From Lyophyllum atratum (Eukaryota > Basidiomycota > Agaricomycetes > Agaricales > Lyophyllaceae), in the NCBI GenBank assembly GCA_014905825.1, contig JACGCN010000015.1, positions 1,054,001 to 1,118,000 on the forward strand: a stretch of DNA of 64,000 bases, given 5' to 3'. The first letter of the stretch is position 1, and every line of letters starts with the position of its first letter. The notes under the pieces are model-generated. The model searched no databases. It saw only the letters and a list, made by a program, of their open reading frames with translations, and was not told the DNA's origin. A program made the position numbers and the translations under genes. Of the stretch, positions 10,873 through 21,036 are shown in pieces.

Positions 10873-13004
10873 CCGTGGCTCATGCATGCTTGCTAACACG
10901 GTCAGAGGACTCTCACAGGTCGAACTGAGGACGCTCTACCGAGCATGCATCGTCCCTGTCCTCACATATGCCAGCCCAGTCTGGTGGACGGGCAAGAAGA
11001 CGCACGCCAGCATCCTCGAAAAGGTACAGAACACGGCACTACGTCACATCGCCGGCGCCTTCAGAACGACACCAATCAAGGCGCTGGAGGTGGATCTCGC
11101 GATCCCACCAATCAGCCTCGCCCTAGACCTGGCCAACGCTAGGTATGCGGACCGCCTACACAAGTTACACACCACCAGCCCAATCCTACAACGCCTCCCA
11201 AACGAATGGCGAGATGGGAACACACCCACAGTACCACCACCCCTCCCCTCACAAAAACCCTCACGCAGCAAAAAGGCGAAGAAACCCACCCAGCTCCAGT
11301 CCATCGCGGCGAGCACCTACCATCCGACGGGAGGCGAAAAGGTCATACCTTTCATCGCACCCCCATGGCGCAAAACCGCGCGGGATTTTGGAGACAGACT
11401 GACTATTAGCGGAGCTCAACCCGGCGTCGAGAAAGAAGATGCCGCCGAGGCCCATAACGAAAGTATCAAAGACCTACTGACTGATCGTTCCAGATTACTG
11501 TTATACTCCGACGGCTCCATGCTGGAGGACGACGACGACGAAGATAAGAAGAACGTTGGATGGGGAGTCGTTGGGTACCACTACGACAAGGAGGTGATCA
11601 CCCGGCGAGGCGGCATGGGCCATACCGCAGAGGTATACGACGCGGAGCTCACGGGTCTAGTCATAGCCGCCAAGGAGGGCACAGCCTTTGCGCGCCGACA
11701 CCCCGAAGTCACCCACTTACACATTTTTGCAGACAACACCGCCGCGGTCACATCGGTTTTCGAGCCGAAAACCGCGCCAGGACAATACAACATGCGCACC
11801 TTCAACAAAGTTATCACGGACTTCCTCGTCCGCGACTTCAGGAACACAGCACACGTCGAGTGGTGTCCTGGACACACCGACGTGAAAGGTAACGAACGAG
11901 CAGACGAAGAGGCAAAAGAAGGAGCGCTGCTCTGGCAGCAGGAGTTTGTTACACTAACTCATGCACGCCGTAGAACGAAAGCCAGGATCCTCGACAGATG
12001 GACCAAGGACTGGCGTCGAACACCACCAACGGGAGGGTTCGGCATCGCCAACCAATTCCCCCCAGCATGGAAACTCAAAGACCATGTCAAGTCGACCCCC
12101 CGAGAGGTCTTCAGCAGACTTACACAATGCCGAACCAGACATGCATTCATAGGTGAGTACTACGCTAAGTTTGTACCCACTGAATCTATAGAGTGCCCAT
12201 GCGGCGAAAACTTCCAAACTCGCATACACGTCATCACCGAGTGCCCACGATACAACGAACACCGAGCCATACTCACCGAAAAATTCCCCGATCTCGACCT
12301 ATCCGAATTACTCGGCACGAAGGAAGGCCTCGAGGTCTTCATCAAATTCCTGACCAAATCCGGGGCCTTCACGAAGACGGGACATCCACGCAACGCACCA
12401 GAAACGCCGGAGTTGGAAGACGAGGACAGCGAAGAAGAAGAGGAGGAGCGCTGGTGGGAGAGGACAGGGAGGCGGAACAGAGGAGAAGAGAGCGAGGAAG
12501 ACGACGATGAAGACGAAGGAGGAGGAGGAAGAGGAGGAGACGGGGCCGAGGGAGACGAAAGGGGAGAGCGAGGAGATGGAATCTGAGAGTGGAGGAAGAC
12601 GGGCACGGACGCCCAGCCGATGAAAGAACAGGCCCACCAACGGCCTTACCACACCAACAACAAAAAACCCTTCGAGCGGTACACACACGGCCGCCCGCCC
12701 ACAAGAGGCGACAGCGCGCCAGCGAGTTTCATACTGGGACAGTTCCTTTTCTTTTTCTTTTCTATTTCTCATCTATGCCATGCCTAATACTTATGGACTC
12801 AATATGCACCTTACTCCCACTCCATTCTCGCACCAACCCGCCGCACCACGACGAACGATCTGCCGTACAGGAAGAGAATTCTAATCCCACCGCATACTTA
12901 CAAAAGACCAATTATTTACTTTACTTTATTTTACGGATACTTAGCTATCCCCGCTTCTTAGCTCTGTAGTGTAGCTTGCCGGCGGTTAAAAATTGACTTC
13001 ATCA
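10873..13004 (+). mobile_element. 5'-truncated non-LTR retrotransposon (Tad/I-like LINE) flanked by 15-bp target duplication
   Basis: The insertion is delimited by identical 15-bp direct repeats at 10858-10872 and 13005-13019. It contains the C-terminal reverse-transcriptase thumb region and RNase H domain of an ORF2-like protein, then about 420 bp of 3' untranslated sequence rich in A/C. The 5' part (endonuclease and RT palm) is absent, as expected from incomplete target-primed reverse transcription. There is no perfect poly(A); the 3' end reads GGTTAAAAATTGACTTCATCA. The intact frame and perfect duplication argue for a recent insertion. Confidence 0.9.
10886..12586 (+). CDS. LINE ORF2 C-terminal fragment: RT thumb plus RNase H
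   Basis: Open frame of 566 residues inside the LINE. Residues 1-130 match the RT tail of fungal LINEs (LRTLYRACIVPVLTYASPVW, ILEKVQNTALRHIAGAFRTT, PIKALEVDLAIPPI). An RNase H domain follows at about 200-340, with all four acidic residues in place: LLYSDGS, YDAELTG, IFADNTAAV, and WCPGHTDVKGNERADEEAK with the catalytic His and last Asp. A Cys/His knuckle follows (ECPCG...HVITECPRY). The last about 100 residues are extremely acidic and Gly/Glu/Arg-rich. There is no internal stop. The upstream endonuclease and catalytic RT core are missing, so the protein is not autonomous. The native start is absent; the Met used is simply the first in frame. Confidence 0.88.
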   Translation: MLANTVRGLSQVELRTLYRACIVPVLTYASPVWWTGKKTHASILEKVQNTALRHIAGAFRTTPIKALEVDLAIPPISLALDLANARYADRLHKLHTTSPILQRLPNEWRDGNTPTVPPPLPSQKPSRSKKAKKPTQLQSIAASTYHPTGGEKVIPFIAPPWRKTARDFGDRLTISGAQPGVEKEDAAEAHNESIKDLLTDRSRLLLYSDGSMLEDDDDEDKKNVGWGVVGYHYDKEVITRRGGMGHTAEVYDAELTGLVIAAKEGTAFARRHPEVTHLHIFADNTAAVTSVFEPKTAPGQYNMRTFNKVITDFLVRDFRNTAHVEWCPGHTDVKGNERADEEAKEGALLWQQEFVTLTHARRRTKARILDRWTKDWRRTPPTGGFGIANQFPPAWKLKDHVKSTPREVFSRLTQCRTRHAFIGEYYAKFVPTESIECPCGENFQTRIHVITECPRYNEHRAILTEKFPDLDLSELLGTKEGLEVFIKFLTKSGAFTKTGHPRNAPETPELEDEDSEEEEEERWWERTGRRNRGEESEEDDDEDEGGGGRGGDGAEGDERGERGDGI

Positions 13005-13019
13005 TCGTTCACATCACCT
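13005..13019. repeat. right target-site duplication of the LINE
   Basis: TCGTTCACATCACCT, identical to 10858-10872. Confidence 0.9.
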
Positions 13020-13751
13020 TCGATAAAGGATGCCAATCTTCAAAATTGCAACAGGGACAGGACGGGACTCTATCAATGTCGCGATTTTCAAATTGATTAT
13101 TGGAAAGAAGATTTTCGTTTGGACGGCCGTCACGAGTACACATGAAAGGTTGGCACAGCTTAGCGATAACCATCAGCCGCCGACGCAGGATCTTGATCAT
13201 GCTCATTGCTCGTCGAGCCCTAGAGTCCAAATGGAACCGGTATAGAGAAAAGGTTGAATTTTCCGGGTGCCAAAGTGGGTGAAAACCGACCATGAATCGC
13301 TAGATCGTCTCTCAAGCCTCTCCGAAAGGAATGTTTCATCCTCGTCCAAGCCGATGTCCCCAGTTTCATCGCGGTCTGGAAAGGCTTCAGCAGTGAATCA
13401 GGTCCGTAAGCGATGGACGCCTGAGACCAATTCAGGACGAACCACACCCCGGCCAACTTCTACTTTGGGTTCAGTTCTATAGTTTTCCACTTCACGGTAT
13501 GTTGGTCAATGGTAGTAGGAGTCCAGGAGATCCTTTGCAGCATTGTGAGGTAGGCATATACACATTCTGATATCAGTAGGTATTGAAATTACTTGTACAG
13601 GAAGAAAGGGAAAACCCAGCTCAACGGGCTATCGACATCGACACTGAATAGCACGGTATATACGAAGGCTCTGGTAGGTAAGCATGAAGGCTTCGAGCGT
13701 GAAATACTGACGCATCTTCAAATAGTTCACGATCTGTCGGTATCTGGGTGT
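13020..13751. other. region without a recognisable gene
   Basis: Minus-strand frames at 13009-13293 and 13220-13456 are open but have no domain I know and no clear splice partners. The sequence lies between the LINE insertion point and the 3' end of the first beta-repeat gene, so it could hold its 3' UTR. Confidence 0.3.
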
Positions 13752-14399
13752 CTAAATCTGCTCCAGCATAAACCTGTTACCGTGTCCGAGTGTGACCGCA
13801 TTTGACCGCCCAGTGTCCACAATTCCCCGCGTTATTGACCCTGTGATGGTGAACACGTTATCGTTGAGCAGGTCCACGTTCGAGCCCTCGCCGGTCATCA
13901 TAATTCCGATTGCAGACCCTGATGGTATGGATCAGCAGAAGAATGTAATACAAAAACTTCGGATCCTACCTAACTCTTCCTCGGCCACTATGGGGCTGGG
14001 AGCCGCCGAGCCTAGTAATACTAACCACAATACTTGTCAACACTTCTTAGGTCCAGGGGTGGTTGACAAGGCATACCTTTGCCCAAAAGTCCTATCAGAA
14101 TAGTCACTGCCCCTTTCACAATTGCATCCCGCAGTGGTTTAGGAATGGAATACCAGAAGTCGTTGACTCGACGGGCATAATTCATAACGGACGCTGCCTT
14201 GTAAATCACAAATGGAGGAGAGTAAGTGTCTTGTAATGAGTGATGAAGTGACGTTACATACAATATGACTCGGAAGGGAGGTGTCTGCGTCGCGTCTGAC
14301 GGAAGGCGACGTGCCGTTGGCAAGGCTGACAGTGTGAGGATAGCCGGATGATATGAGAGACCTAAGCTGAGCGGTCGATGCTTCAATGCTCATATCCAC
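13752..14399 (-). CDS. short beta-repeat protein A with hydrophobic helix (unknown family)
   Basis: Four exons splice in one frame. Exon 1 starts MDMSIEASTAQLRSLISSG (14399; a second Met lies two codons on) and ends LPSHI at 14262. Exon 2 gives AASVMNYARRVNDFWYSI, then a hydrophobic stretch AIVKGAVTILIGLLGK. A short exon gives VLLGSAAPSPIVAEEEL. The last exon gives GSAIGIMMTGEGSNVDLLND, NVFTITGSITR, GIVDTGRSNAVTLGHGNRF and a stop at 13752-13754. Splice phases (0,1,1) agree throughout. The last exon holds two similar blocks of the form GI(M/V)..G...V.L...N.F.(I/L). The same exon, without length change, exists in the neighbouring gene at 15154-15737, so the pair are tandem paralogues. A membrane-active helix followed by strand-turn repeats is all that can be read; no function is assigned. 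Confidence 0.6.
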
Positions 14400-14479
14400 A
14401 GGATAGAGCTTATTTGTTATGTAGCGAAAGGGCTAGGAGGAGATCGGATAAGTGTGCAGTACCAGCGTAACTGTATGTT

Positions 14480-14610
14480 ACTTATAGTAGCGCTTTGGTC
14501 ACGGCACTGCATCCCTGCGAGACGGGCGATCATAGCGCAGTCGGTAGCAGTATGAAAGCATGTGTACCGTTGGAAATGAATATCACTGTAGGCGCCGAAC
14601 TATTTCGAGG
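14480..14610. repeat. duplicated upstream segment of the beta-repeat pair, copy 1
   Basis: GGAAATGAATATCAC followed by a diverged TATTT(C/T)GAGG block at 14573-14612 recurs at 15898-15932 upstream of gene B, with looser similarity around it. This supports tandem segmental duplication of the two loci including upstream DNA. Confidence 0.4.
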
Positions 14611-15153
14611 GAACATGGTCAAGGGTCCTTTGGTGGTATCAACTGAAGTGAAGTCAGCAAAGTTGAGTATCTATTCTTTAGTCAATCGCATCCCCTGTTG
14701 GTCGAAACCCCTCGCAGGCGTGATTTCAGAAATGAGGGGATGCAGGTGATAGGTGGCTCTGTGACTGCCCGATGCTTCTTTAATGACCGCGCACAATCGC
14801 CATGTTGCCACCGCCTTGCAATATGGGCGCTGCGCGCCAGAAGATGTTCGAACAATCGCAGAGTTAGCATGGAAACCACGTGTCCGAGGAACCCGTCGCA
14901 AGGCTATCGCAGGGATGGACAGCCAGCAAACTCACGAAGGCCTCCGAAGAATGCAAGCAAGCCAACTATATTCCAAGAGCGAATATCATGGTGCTACACC
15001 AGCGTCCATACAAGTAGAAAGCAGATCTGTCATCGAGGATTCCCAAAGACCCTAATCGAGGTCAAAGGCGAATTGTCACAGCAACCAGAATCTTAGGACA
15101 CCGGTAAGCAATCGAGTATCGTTCGAACGCAAAACAACATACCATACAGGCTT

Positions 15154-15737
15154 TCATCCTTGTCTGCCAGTATCAGTCGCTGTCAACGTGAATGTATTCC
15201 CTTGCTCAAGTTGGATGAGATTGGAATCTCCATTGTCGACTATTCCCTCTGGCTGGGCCGCTATGATGGTGAACGTGTTACCGTGGCCAAGCAGCACTCT
15301 CCCTCCTCTGCCGTTGGTCATGATCCCGGTCGCGGTCCCTGAGTAAAGGATCAGCAGAGCAAATGCGACATGGGGCCTTCCGATTTCACCTCTTCGAGCC
15401 GTGAGTGTAAAGGTATTACCCTCTGACACTGCGTCCCGCTTGTGAGAGACGTCCCCAAACTCAAGCGGCGGTTGGGACTTACCTATGTTTGCGCCGGTGT
15501 AGATAATTTGGTCTCGACCAACACTATTGACTGCTGCTTGGACGGCTTCGGCTGGCTGAAAATCATAATCGAAGGGTGTTAAGCGTCGTCATAAGAGCCT
15601 TGGAGATTATTCACGGTATTGAAAGAGGTGGTGTGGGTATCGCGTCCAACGGCAGTCATTGTACTATCAGAAACATCGACCGCACTTGAGTTTGAGAACA
15701 TCCGTGAACCGGGCTCAGGTAATGCTGCAGCGCTCAT
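15154..15737 (-). CDS. short beta-repeat protein B (paralogue of A, unknown family)
   Basis: Exon 1 starts MSAAALPEPGSRMFSNSSAV at 15737 and contains TMTAVGRDTHTTSFNT. Exon 2 gives PAEAVQAAVNSVGRDQIIYT, GANI. A small exon gives EGNTFTLTARR. The last gives GTATGIMTNGRGGRVLLGHG, NTFTIIAAQPE, GIVDNGDSNLIQLEQGNTFT, LTATDTGRQG and a stop. Splice phases (0,1,1) are consistent. Two VGRD(T/Q) motifs occur in the N-terminal half. GNTFT(L/I) recurs three times at spacings of 29 and 27 residues, each preceded by a Gly-rich turn and a V/I.L pair, which predicts stacked beta-strands. VGRDQ-like patches are something I recall from the N-termini of many Agaricomycete proteins, but that is memory, not a search. 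Protein A carries the same terminal exon; B lacks A's hydrophobic helix. Confidence 0.6.
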
Positions 15738-17049
15738 TTCGGCACACGAGGAAAGTGGAACGAGCGGATGCTAGGTAGTGCTGTGAAAATGCGCTAGTTA
15801 TAGCCATGCTGGCGCCGCACTGTCACTTGAGCGCTATGCGCCTAAAGAAGTGGGAACGATCGTGATAGAACAGAAGAATAGGATGGCACGATGCCTTCGG
15901 AAATGAATATCACCCAAATCTATTTTGAGGAGAAATACACACCAGCGCCAAAGACAGCCACCGTTCGGCCGATGTTCTATCCTTCTCCAGGCGATTTTGG
16001 ATGGCTGTGTTCTCGGATGAATCGGATGACGCTAAGTTGTGGAAGGGAGGCCGTGGAATAGATGATTGGACTCTTCAAAGCGATCAGGGGTCAGTAGGGA
16101 GACCATAGCATTAATAATGAAGAGAGGAGCTTACCAACGATCTGATACTGATTAGCCGCGTGCGGGTGAGGTGTCGACTCTTCGAAGGTGTGCTGCTGCC
16201 AAGGTTACATGAGTAGATATTTGATCGTTATGTGTTGTCTCGTGGCCTGATAATAGCTGGCAGGTTATGGAGATCTGTCTCGACAAGAAATCGCCGCCCC
16301 AATCTCCAGAGCCTGAGTATTCAAGAAATCGCGTAGAGTGGGAGTCCTTTGGTAAGGAAGACAAGCACGGGCGTTCAGACGGAGAAATTCTTGACGCTCT
16401 TCTTCAATCTGATCTTATAGGCCTCGCAAGCCGCTCAGACATCGAGAGGTCAAGTGACTGGTCGTGGTAGGACGGGGCAATGTCGAAAACTTGTGTACAT
16501 CATTCCTGGACTGGCCAGCGAGTATGAAAAAAGAGTCGTTAAGGCTTAAAGCCTGGAACAGTGAATTAAATGAGTGGGTGGACCACTGATACACTGAAGT
16601 GGGAGTATACACACCAATCGCTCCCTGCAATTCTCCATTAGCGATGAACAGTAGTGACACGGTCCTAACTTCTGTCCGTAGCATGATGGTTTTTCTGCCC
16701 GTTCTCGACATATTAGAATGTCTAGGGAGGTTCCCATGCTCGTATTTGCGGTGTACGAAGGATAAGTTGTCGAATATTTCCAGTAATGGGAGAGAAAAGG
16801 ATTAACATCGAATTGTGTTACTTAGAAGTCAAGTTGTCGTTCTTGTCGAAGGTTTACAAACGGCAATGATGGGATCATCGATCAATGATTGAGTATCGCG
16901 TTACCCCTTTTTCTTCATCTGCTCGAGTCACCACGATGTTAGGCGGCTTAGGCCCCGACGCTTCAGCGTATTCCAGGTTCCTCGCCAGTGACTCCTCAGT
17001 AAAACGTCCTTGACGTCTTTGCAAACTGAAACCCGCACGAATTGGCAGC
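15738..17049. other. region without a confident gene
   Basis: Minus-strand frames at 16152-16364 and 16415-16711 are open with plausible splice signals (for example a GTGTGT donor after GELQGAI). No domain, motif or repeat unit like that of genes A and B is visible. The 15860-15960 part is related to 14570-14650. Confidence 0.3.
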
Positions 17050-19090
17050 ATGTCGACCGAGGTTCCTTCGGAGATCACCCCGTTGCTTGTGGCAGACCCG
17101 GACCTTAAGCACGAGCTGGTCTACAAACGGTTCTCGCCCCGTCGAAAACTGGTTGTCTTGATTTTGATATCGTGGTGCGGGTTGATTCCCAGTACGTGCA
17201 CGCTGCTAATACCCTGGGGTCCATTGTCACACTCACCCCCCTCGCAGTGTTCATCTCCGGAAGTTTTCTCCCTTCAATACCCGACATCGCCAAAGATCTT
17301 AACACCACTGGTCCTATCATCAGGTCCGTCGACTGTCATCTAGGGAGATCTCTGCTAATTTGACAAACAGCCTAGCTGTCAGTTTGTCAATGTTTGCGTC
17401 AAGTCTTGGAGGTCTTTCAGGAGCAGGATATTCCACATACTGCAGGTTTTTCGCATTTTTTGAGATGCGGCTAAGAGCTGACATAGTCTTGCAGATGGTC
17501 GGCGACCTGTATACATATTTTTATTACCCTTGTGCTGCATAGGGACCTTCGGGGTTGCACTGTCGAAAACCGTCCCACAGCTCATGGTATGGCGCTTCAT
17601 TCAGGTTTTCGGTGCGGCACCTGCAATGACAGTGGGAGCTGGCACCATCGGAGATCTCTACGCCCTCGAAGAACGGGGGCAGGCGATGGGAATCTACTTC
17701 GCTGTGAGTCTTTCGTGTATTCGTCTTCTCGGCATCGCCTTTTAAGCGCGCTCTAGGCATGCTTCCTTGGGCCTGCCTTAGCCCCATCTATTGGAGGTAT
17801 GAAAGCTCACTTTCAACGCCCCGCCTACGCTGATACTTCTTCCCTCAGGATTCGCCGCACAATATGCCTCTTGGCGCGTCATGCAAGCTGCCATAGGTGC
17901 AGTTGGGTGCGTGATGCTCATTTGCATGGTCCTGTTTTTCCCAGAAACCAGTCACCCTGGCAAGAGAGGAATAGACAGAATTCCAGAAGGCTCGCGGAGA
18001 CTCGTCTTCGTCAACCCCTTAAAGCCTGTAGCGCTATGGCGTAGCCCGATTCTTGTTGCCGTCGTGAGTATACGTTTAGCGACTTCTGAAGAAGCGCTGA
18101 CTTGAATGTCGCCTTCTTCCAAGGCCTTTTCTGCGTTCACCGTTTTGTTATCAAACTTCGGTAGGTCAAGATTGTCATCCTCCTTTCTGCTCTAAAGCTG
18201 TGATGCATCAGTCTTGTTGGTGCCCCTTGCCTACACAATTGTGAGTCGTACGTGCTCCAGTCCGGATTCTCGTTTGACGTCGGTTTCCGTCAAGGGAGTC
18301 CGATATAATATCACCAACACTGCTTTAATCGGAGCGTGCTACCTCCCTGCCGGAATCGGAAGCATGAGTCTGTGTCTGGCGCTTGACTATATTCTCTATT
18401 ACTGCCACTCATGAATTTTCAGTTGGAGCCCCATTAGCAGGGAGAATGTCTGATAAAGTTGTAATCGAATGGCGCAGACGACGTGGGGGCGTATGGTATC
18501 CTGAGGACCGATTACGGGGGACGTTTATTGGAGCCTTCTTCCTTGTTCCCTTCAGCGTGCTATGTTCTGGACTCTTGACTCAATTCGTTCCCGGGAAGGT
18601 AGGCTTGATCCTCAACTTGATATGTTTGTTTTTCAATGGCCTTGGCGTACGTATCGACGGTCTTCGGATTTCACGTCACGCTATTGATATACCCTTCCTG
18701 CTAGTGCGATATCGTTCTCTGTCCGATCGGGGCATACGTCGTCGATATTTTTCGCGACCAGAGCGCTGAAGCCATAGCTGCAAATGTGTACGTCGTCAGC
18801 GCATCTTGCTCGCGGCCCACTAACCCTCGCCCGTTCAGTTCGTTTCGGGGGTTCGCAATAGCTATCTCCATTTCCGGACTCCTCCCATTGATTGACGTAA
18901 TCGGCGTCGGCGGGACCAACGCGCTGTCCGCTATCCTGGCGTGGATCGGAGGCTTGTAAGGATATCGTGATGACATCGATGACGAGAGGCACTGACCATT
19001 TCATACAGGGTATTATGGTGCACCATTCGGTATGGCACCCAGTTGCGGGCGTGGGTTGATGTTGGGTATTCCACGGCCGATACCAATTAA
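17050..19090 (+). CDS. MFS transporter, DHA1 type, copy 1 (intact)
   Basis: It starts MSTEVPSEITPLLVADPDLK, a soluble N-terminus before the first membrane helix. Exons give FISGSFLPSIPDIAKDLNTT, LAVSLSMFASSLGGLSGAGY, the motif-A-like loop DGRRPVY, then LCCIGTFGVALSKTVPQLMV, WRFIQVFGAAPAMTVGAGTI, ACFLGPALAPSIGG and FAAQYASWRVMQ. The central cytoplasmic loop is PETSHPGKRGIDRIPEGSRR, and the second half has GACYLPAGIG, VGAPLAGRMSDKVV, GLLTQFVPGKVGLILNLICL, FRGFAIAISISGLLPLID. It ends RAWVDVGYSTADTN with a stop at 19088-19090. About twelve helices, the Gly-Arg-Arg motif and the fungal WRFIQ(A/V)FG signature fit the DHA1 drug:proton antiporter family. I found no frame break across the many short introns. 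It is closely related to the copy at 26228-28503 in inverted orientation and more distantly to 29181-31195. Confidence 0.9.
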
Positions 19091-19681
19091 TGACTTAGTA
19101 TCGCACTATACACCGTCTGCACGTGAAGGCTGACGAAAGCGCAACTCCCTACATAAGTTCGAGGCAATTCAACAATGGAGGGGTATATACCACGTTGGCG
19201 AAAGCGGATTTGGGTCGCAGCCTATGAATACTTTAGGCTGAGTTTCTCCCTGGCCGCAGTATCCATGCGCTGGAGACCGCCGCTCGAACATGGAGAGCCG
19301 GAGCCACCGACCTGGCTGACTCCTCACCAAACGTCATGACCAACGGACCACCGAGGATGTACCCCATAATGACATAGGCGGTCGCCCGCACAGTACCACG
19401 GACAAGATATTGCGTCTCAAAGAGTTTAAACATAATGCCCATTTCGCTGAATATCTTGGAGCACATGCAACGACGTTCGTTGTTCAGTGCCGTTAACGTC
19501 GTTATACGAGCATGGCGTATCAAGCAGACTGTCACCCTTCAGTTCATTGTACATCCACTTCATGATGGTGTCACCGACGAATTGACAGAACTGTGATGAT
19601 TTCCCGGGCCGCACCCTGCGCCCTCCTTTTTATACCGACTCGCATTCAACTTAGTTCGGGTGAGCCTGTCTTCTTGAAATT
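19091..19681. other. intergenic region with unassigned minus-strand frames
   Basis: Minus-strand frames 19233-19535 and 19426-19614 are open and contain hydrophobic stretches, and a TATAAAAA-like word on the minus strand at about 19629-19636 could serve them. No domain was recognised. The first 60 bp after the MFS stop are shared with the inverted copy. Confidence 0.3.
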
Positions 19682-20112
19682 ATGGCTCACTTCAAGCTCA
19701 TCGCGTTCATGATCTTCGCTGTAATCTCGCAAAGCATCGCCACCCCAGCGGCATTACCCTTTCTTCCATGTTCGTCGATTCTCATAGCCGAGCACTCATC
19801 GTTTGTACCATGTCCACTGACAGTCCCTCTTATTCACTCGTTTAGGCAGTGTAGGTTTCTCCAGTCAACGTTATACCATCCCTTGCATGCTAACTTTATT
19901 ATTATAGCAATGTAAATCTTTTTGACTGTCCACAATATTTTGGAATCCTACCCAAGTCCGTGTTCCACAGGTCCAGCGGGATTCGCATGTTGCACCCAGG
20001 GTTCTCCGAGGCCAGAAGGAATGTGCGTAAATTCCTAGACGCTCGTCCAGCAGCTTCTGACGTCGTGTTCCTTCATCACAGCTGCGTAAACTCATCTTCC
20101 TGCCCCACTTGA
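19682..20112 (+). CDS. small secreted six-cysteine peptide with two micro-exons
   Basis: Predicted exons are 19682-19769, 19846-19850, 19908-19911, 19971-20022 and 20082-20112, all with GT..AG borders, totalling 180 nt (59 residues plus stop). Residues 1-21 form a signal peptide (MAHFKLIAFMIFAVISQSIA, cleavage near ATPA). The mature part is about 38 residues, with cysteines in the order C-x2-C-x4-CC-x9-C-x5-C, including CPAGFACC. Exons 2 and 3 are only 5 and 4 nt long. Both are needed to join the signal peptide to the Cys-rich part in frame. Reading through the last intron instead would stop after five cysteines. A TTTATACC word lies about 50 bp upstream. The even cysteine count supports the model; expression data are needed to be sure. 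The function is unknown. Confidence 0.55.
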
Positions 20113-20573
20113 ACGGTTGGCTATTCCAAACCACTGTTCGTGCGTATTACTGTTCACAGAGCGAATCACACGCCATCTCCACTTATCCGTCAGTCTTATA
20201 GGTTTTCACAGATCCTGTAATTCCATACGCAGTTCAAATCAAGTAACATGATCATCGACAGGGACGTCCACCTGCGGACGTGAAAATATCATTGGCCCTA
20301 GAAAAACTTGCGCCACATGAAGTAGCGGGTATAGGCAAACCCATTGTGAGGAAGACCCCCGTGACAAAACATCGGCCTAGTCATGACTCGGAGAACCCAG
20401 CCCCCAACTCTTTTGGCATTGACCATCCACGATTCAAAACAGGACGTATATTTTGTGAGTTTGGTATCGTATATCATAGTACTACATTGGTATGCGCATA
20501 TATATATGTGTGTAAGAGATTTCAGGGATCCATCATGGGGTCGGTGGGAGATACTGGTACAGCTCGCGCTAGC

Positions 20574-20652
20574 GCATGAGAGGGGAGAGAGGGAAAGAGA
20601 AACGGAAACAGAGATAGAAAGGGAGAGGGGGAGAGGGAGAGAGGGAAGACAA
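20574..20652 (+). repeat. purine-rich low-complexity tract (GA-rich)
   Basis: Nearly uninterrupted A/G sequence with repeated GAGAGGG words, downstream of the 21037-23184 gene. It contains no gene. Confidence 0.8.
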
Positions 20653-21036
20653 ATCCCTATGCAACACGGCGACGAACAACCACCAATCCAAGCCTCACAC
20701 ACGAACCACGCAACGCAAAAAGTCCATCTCATCATACGAGAAAGAAAGAAAAACTGGAACTTGAAGAGGTTTTTTTGATGATGGTACAGTGAACAGCGGG
20801 GAGATGCCAATGCCAATGCGAGTGGGATGTAAAGGTAGAACGTGACATGAAACGCCGCAAGCAACATGAGGGAAGAACAGAAAAAGAGAACAACCTGATA
20901 AAATTCCACCGTGAAGGCGTGATGGTAACGCAAGAGATTTGGCGAGTCCGAACCCTCGGGTGATATCCAGGCAGCGCGTAGTCCCCAAACCCCTCGATAA
21001 TACTCCTCGACTCGCATATCGAATCGCCGCTCCAAC
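20653..21036. other. 3' flank of the 21037-23184 gene; nothing else seen
   Basis: Open minus-strand frames continue through here but show only low-complexity translation. It is probably the 3' UTR of the gene at 21037-23184. Confidence 0.3.

Noticed and set aside
12160..12772. minus-strand Ser/Pro/Leu-rich frames at the LINE 3' end
   Set aside because: They are the reverse complement of the acidic Glu/Asp/Gly-coding tail of the LINE protein.
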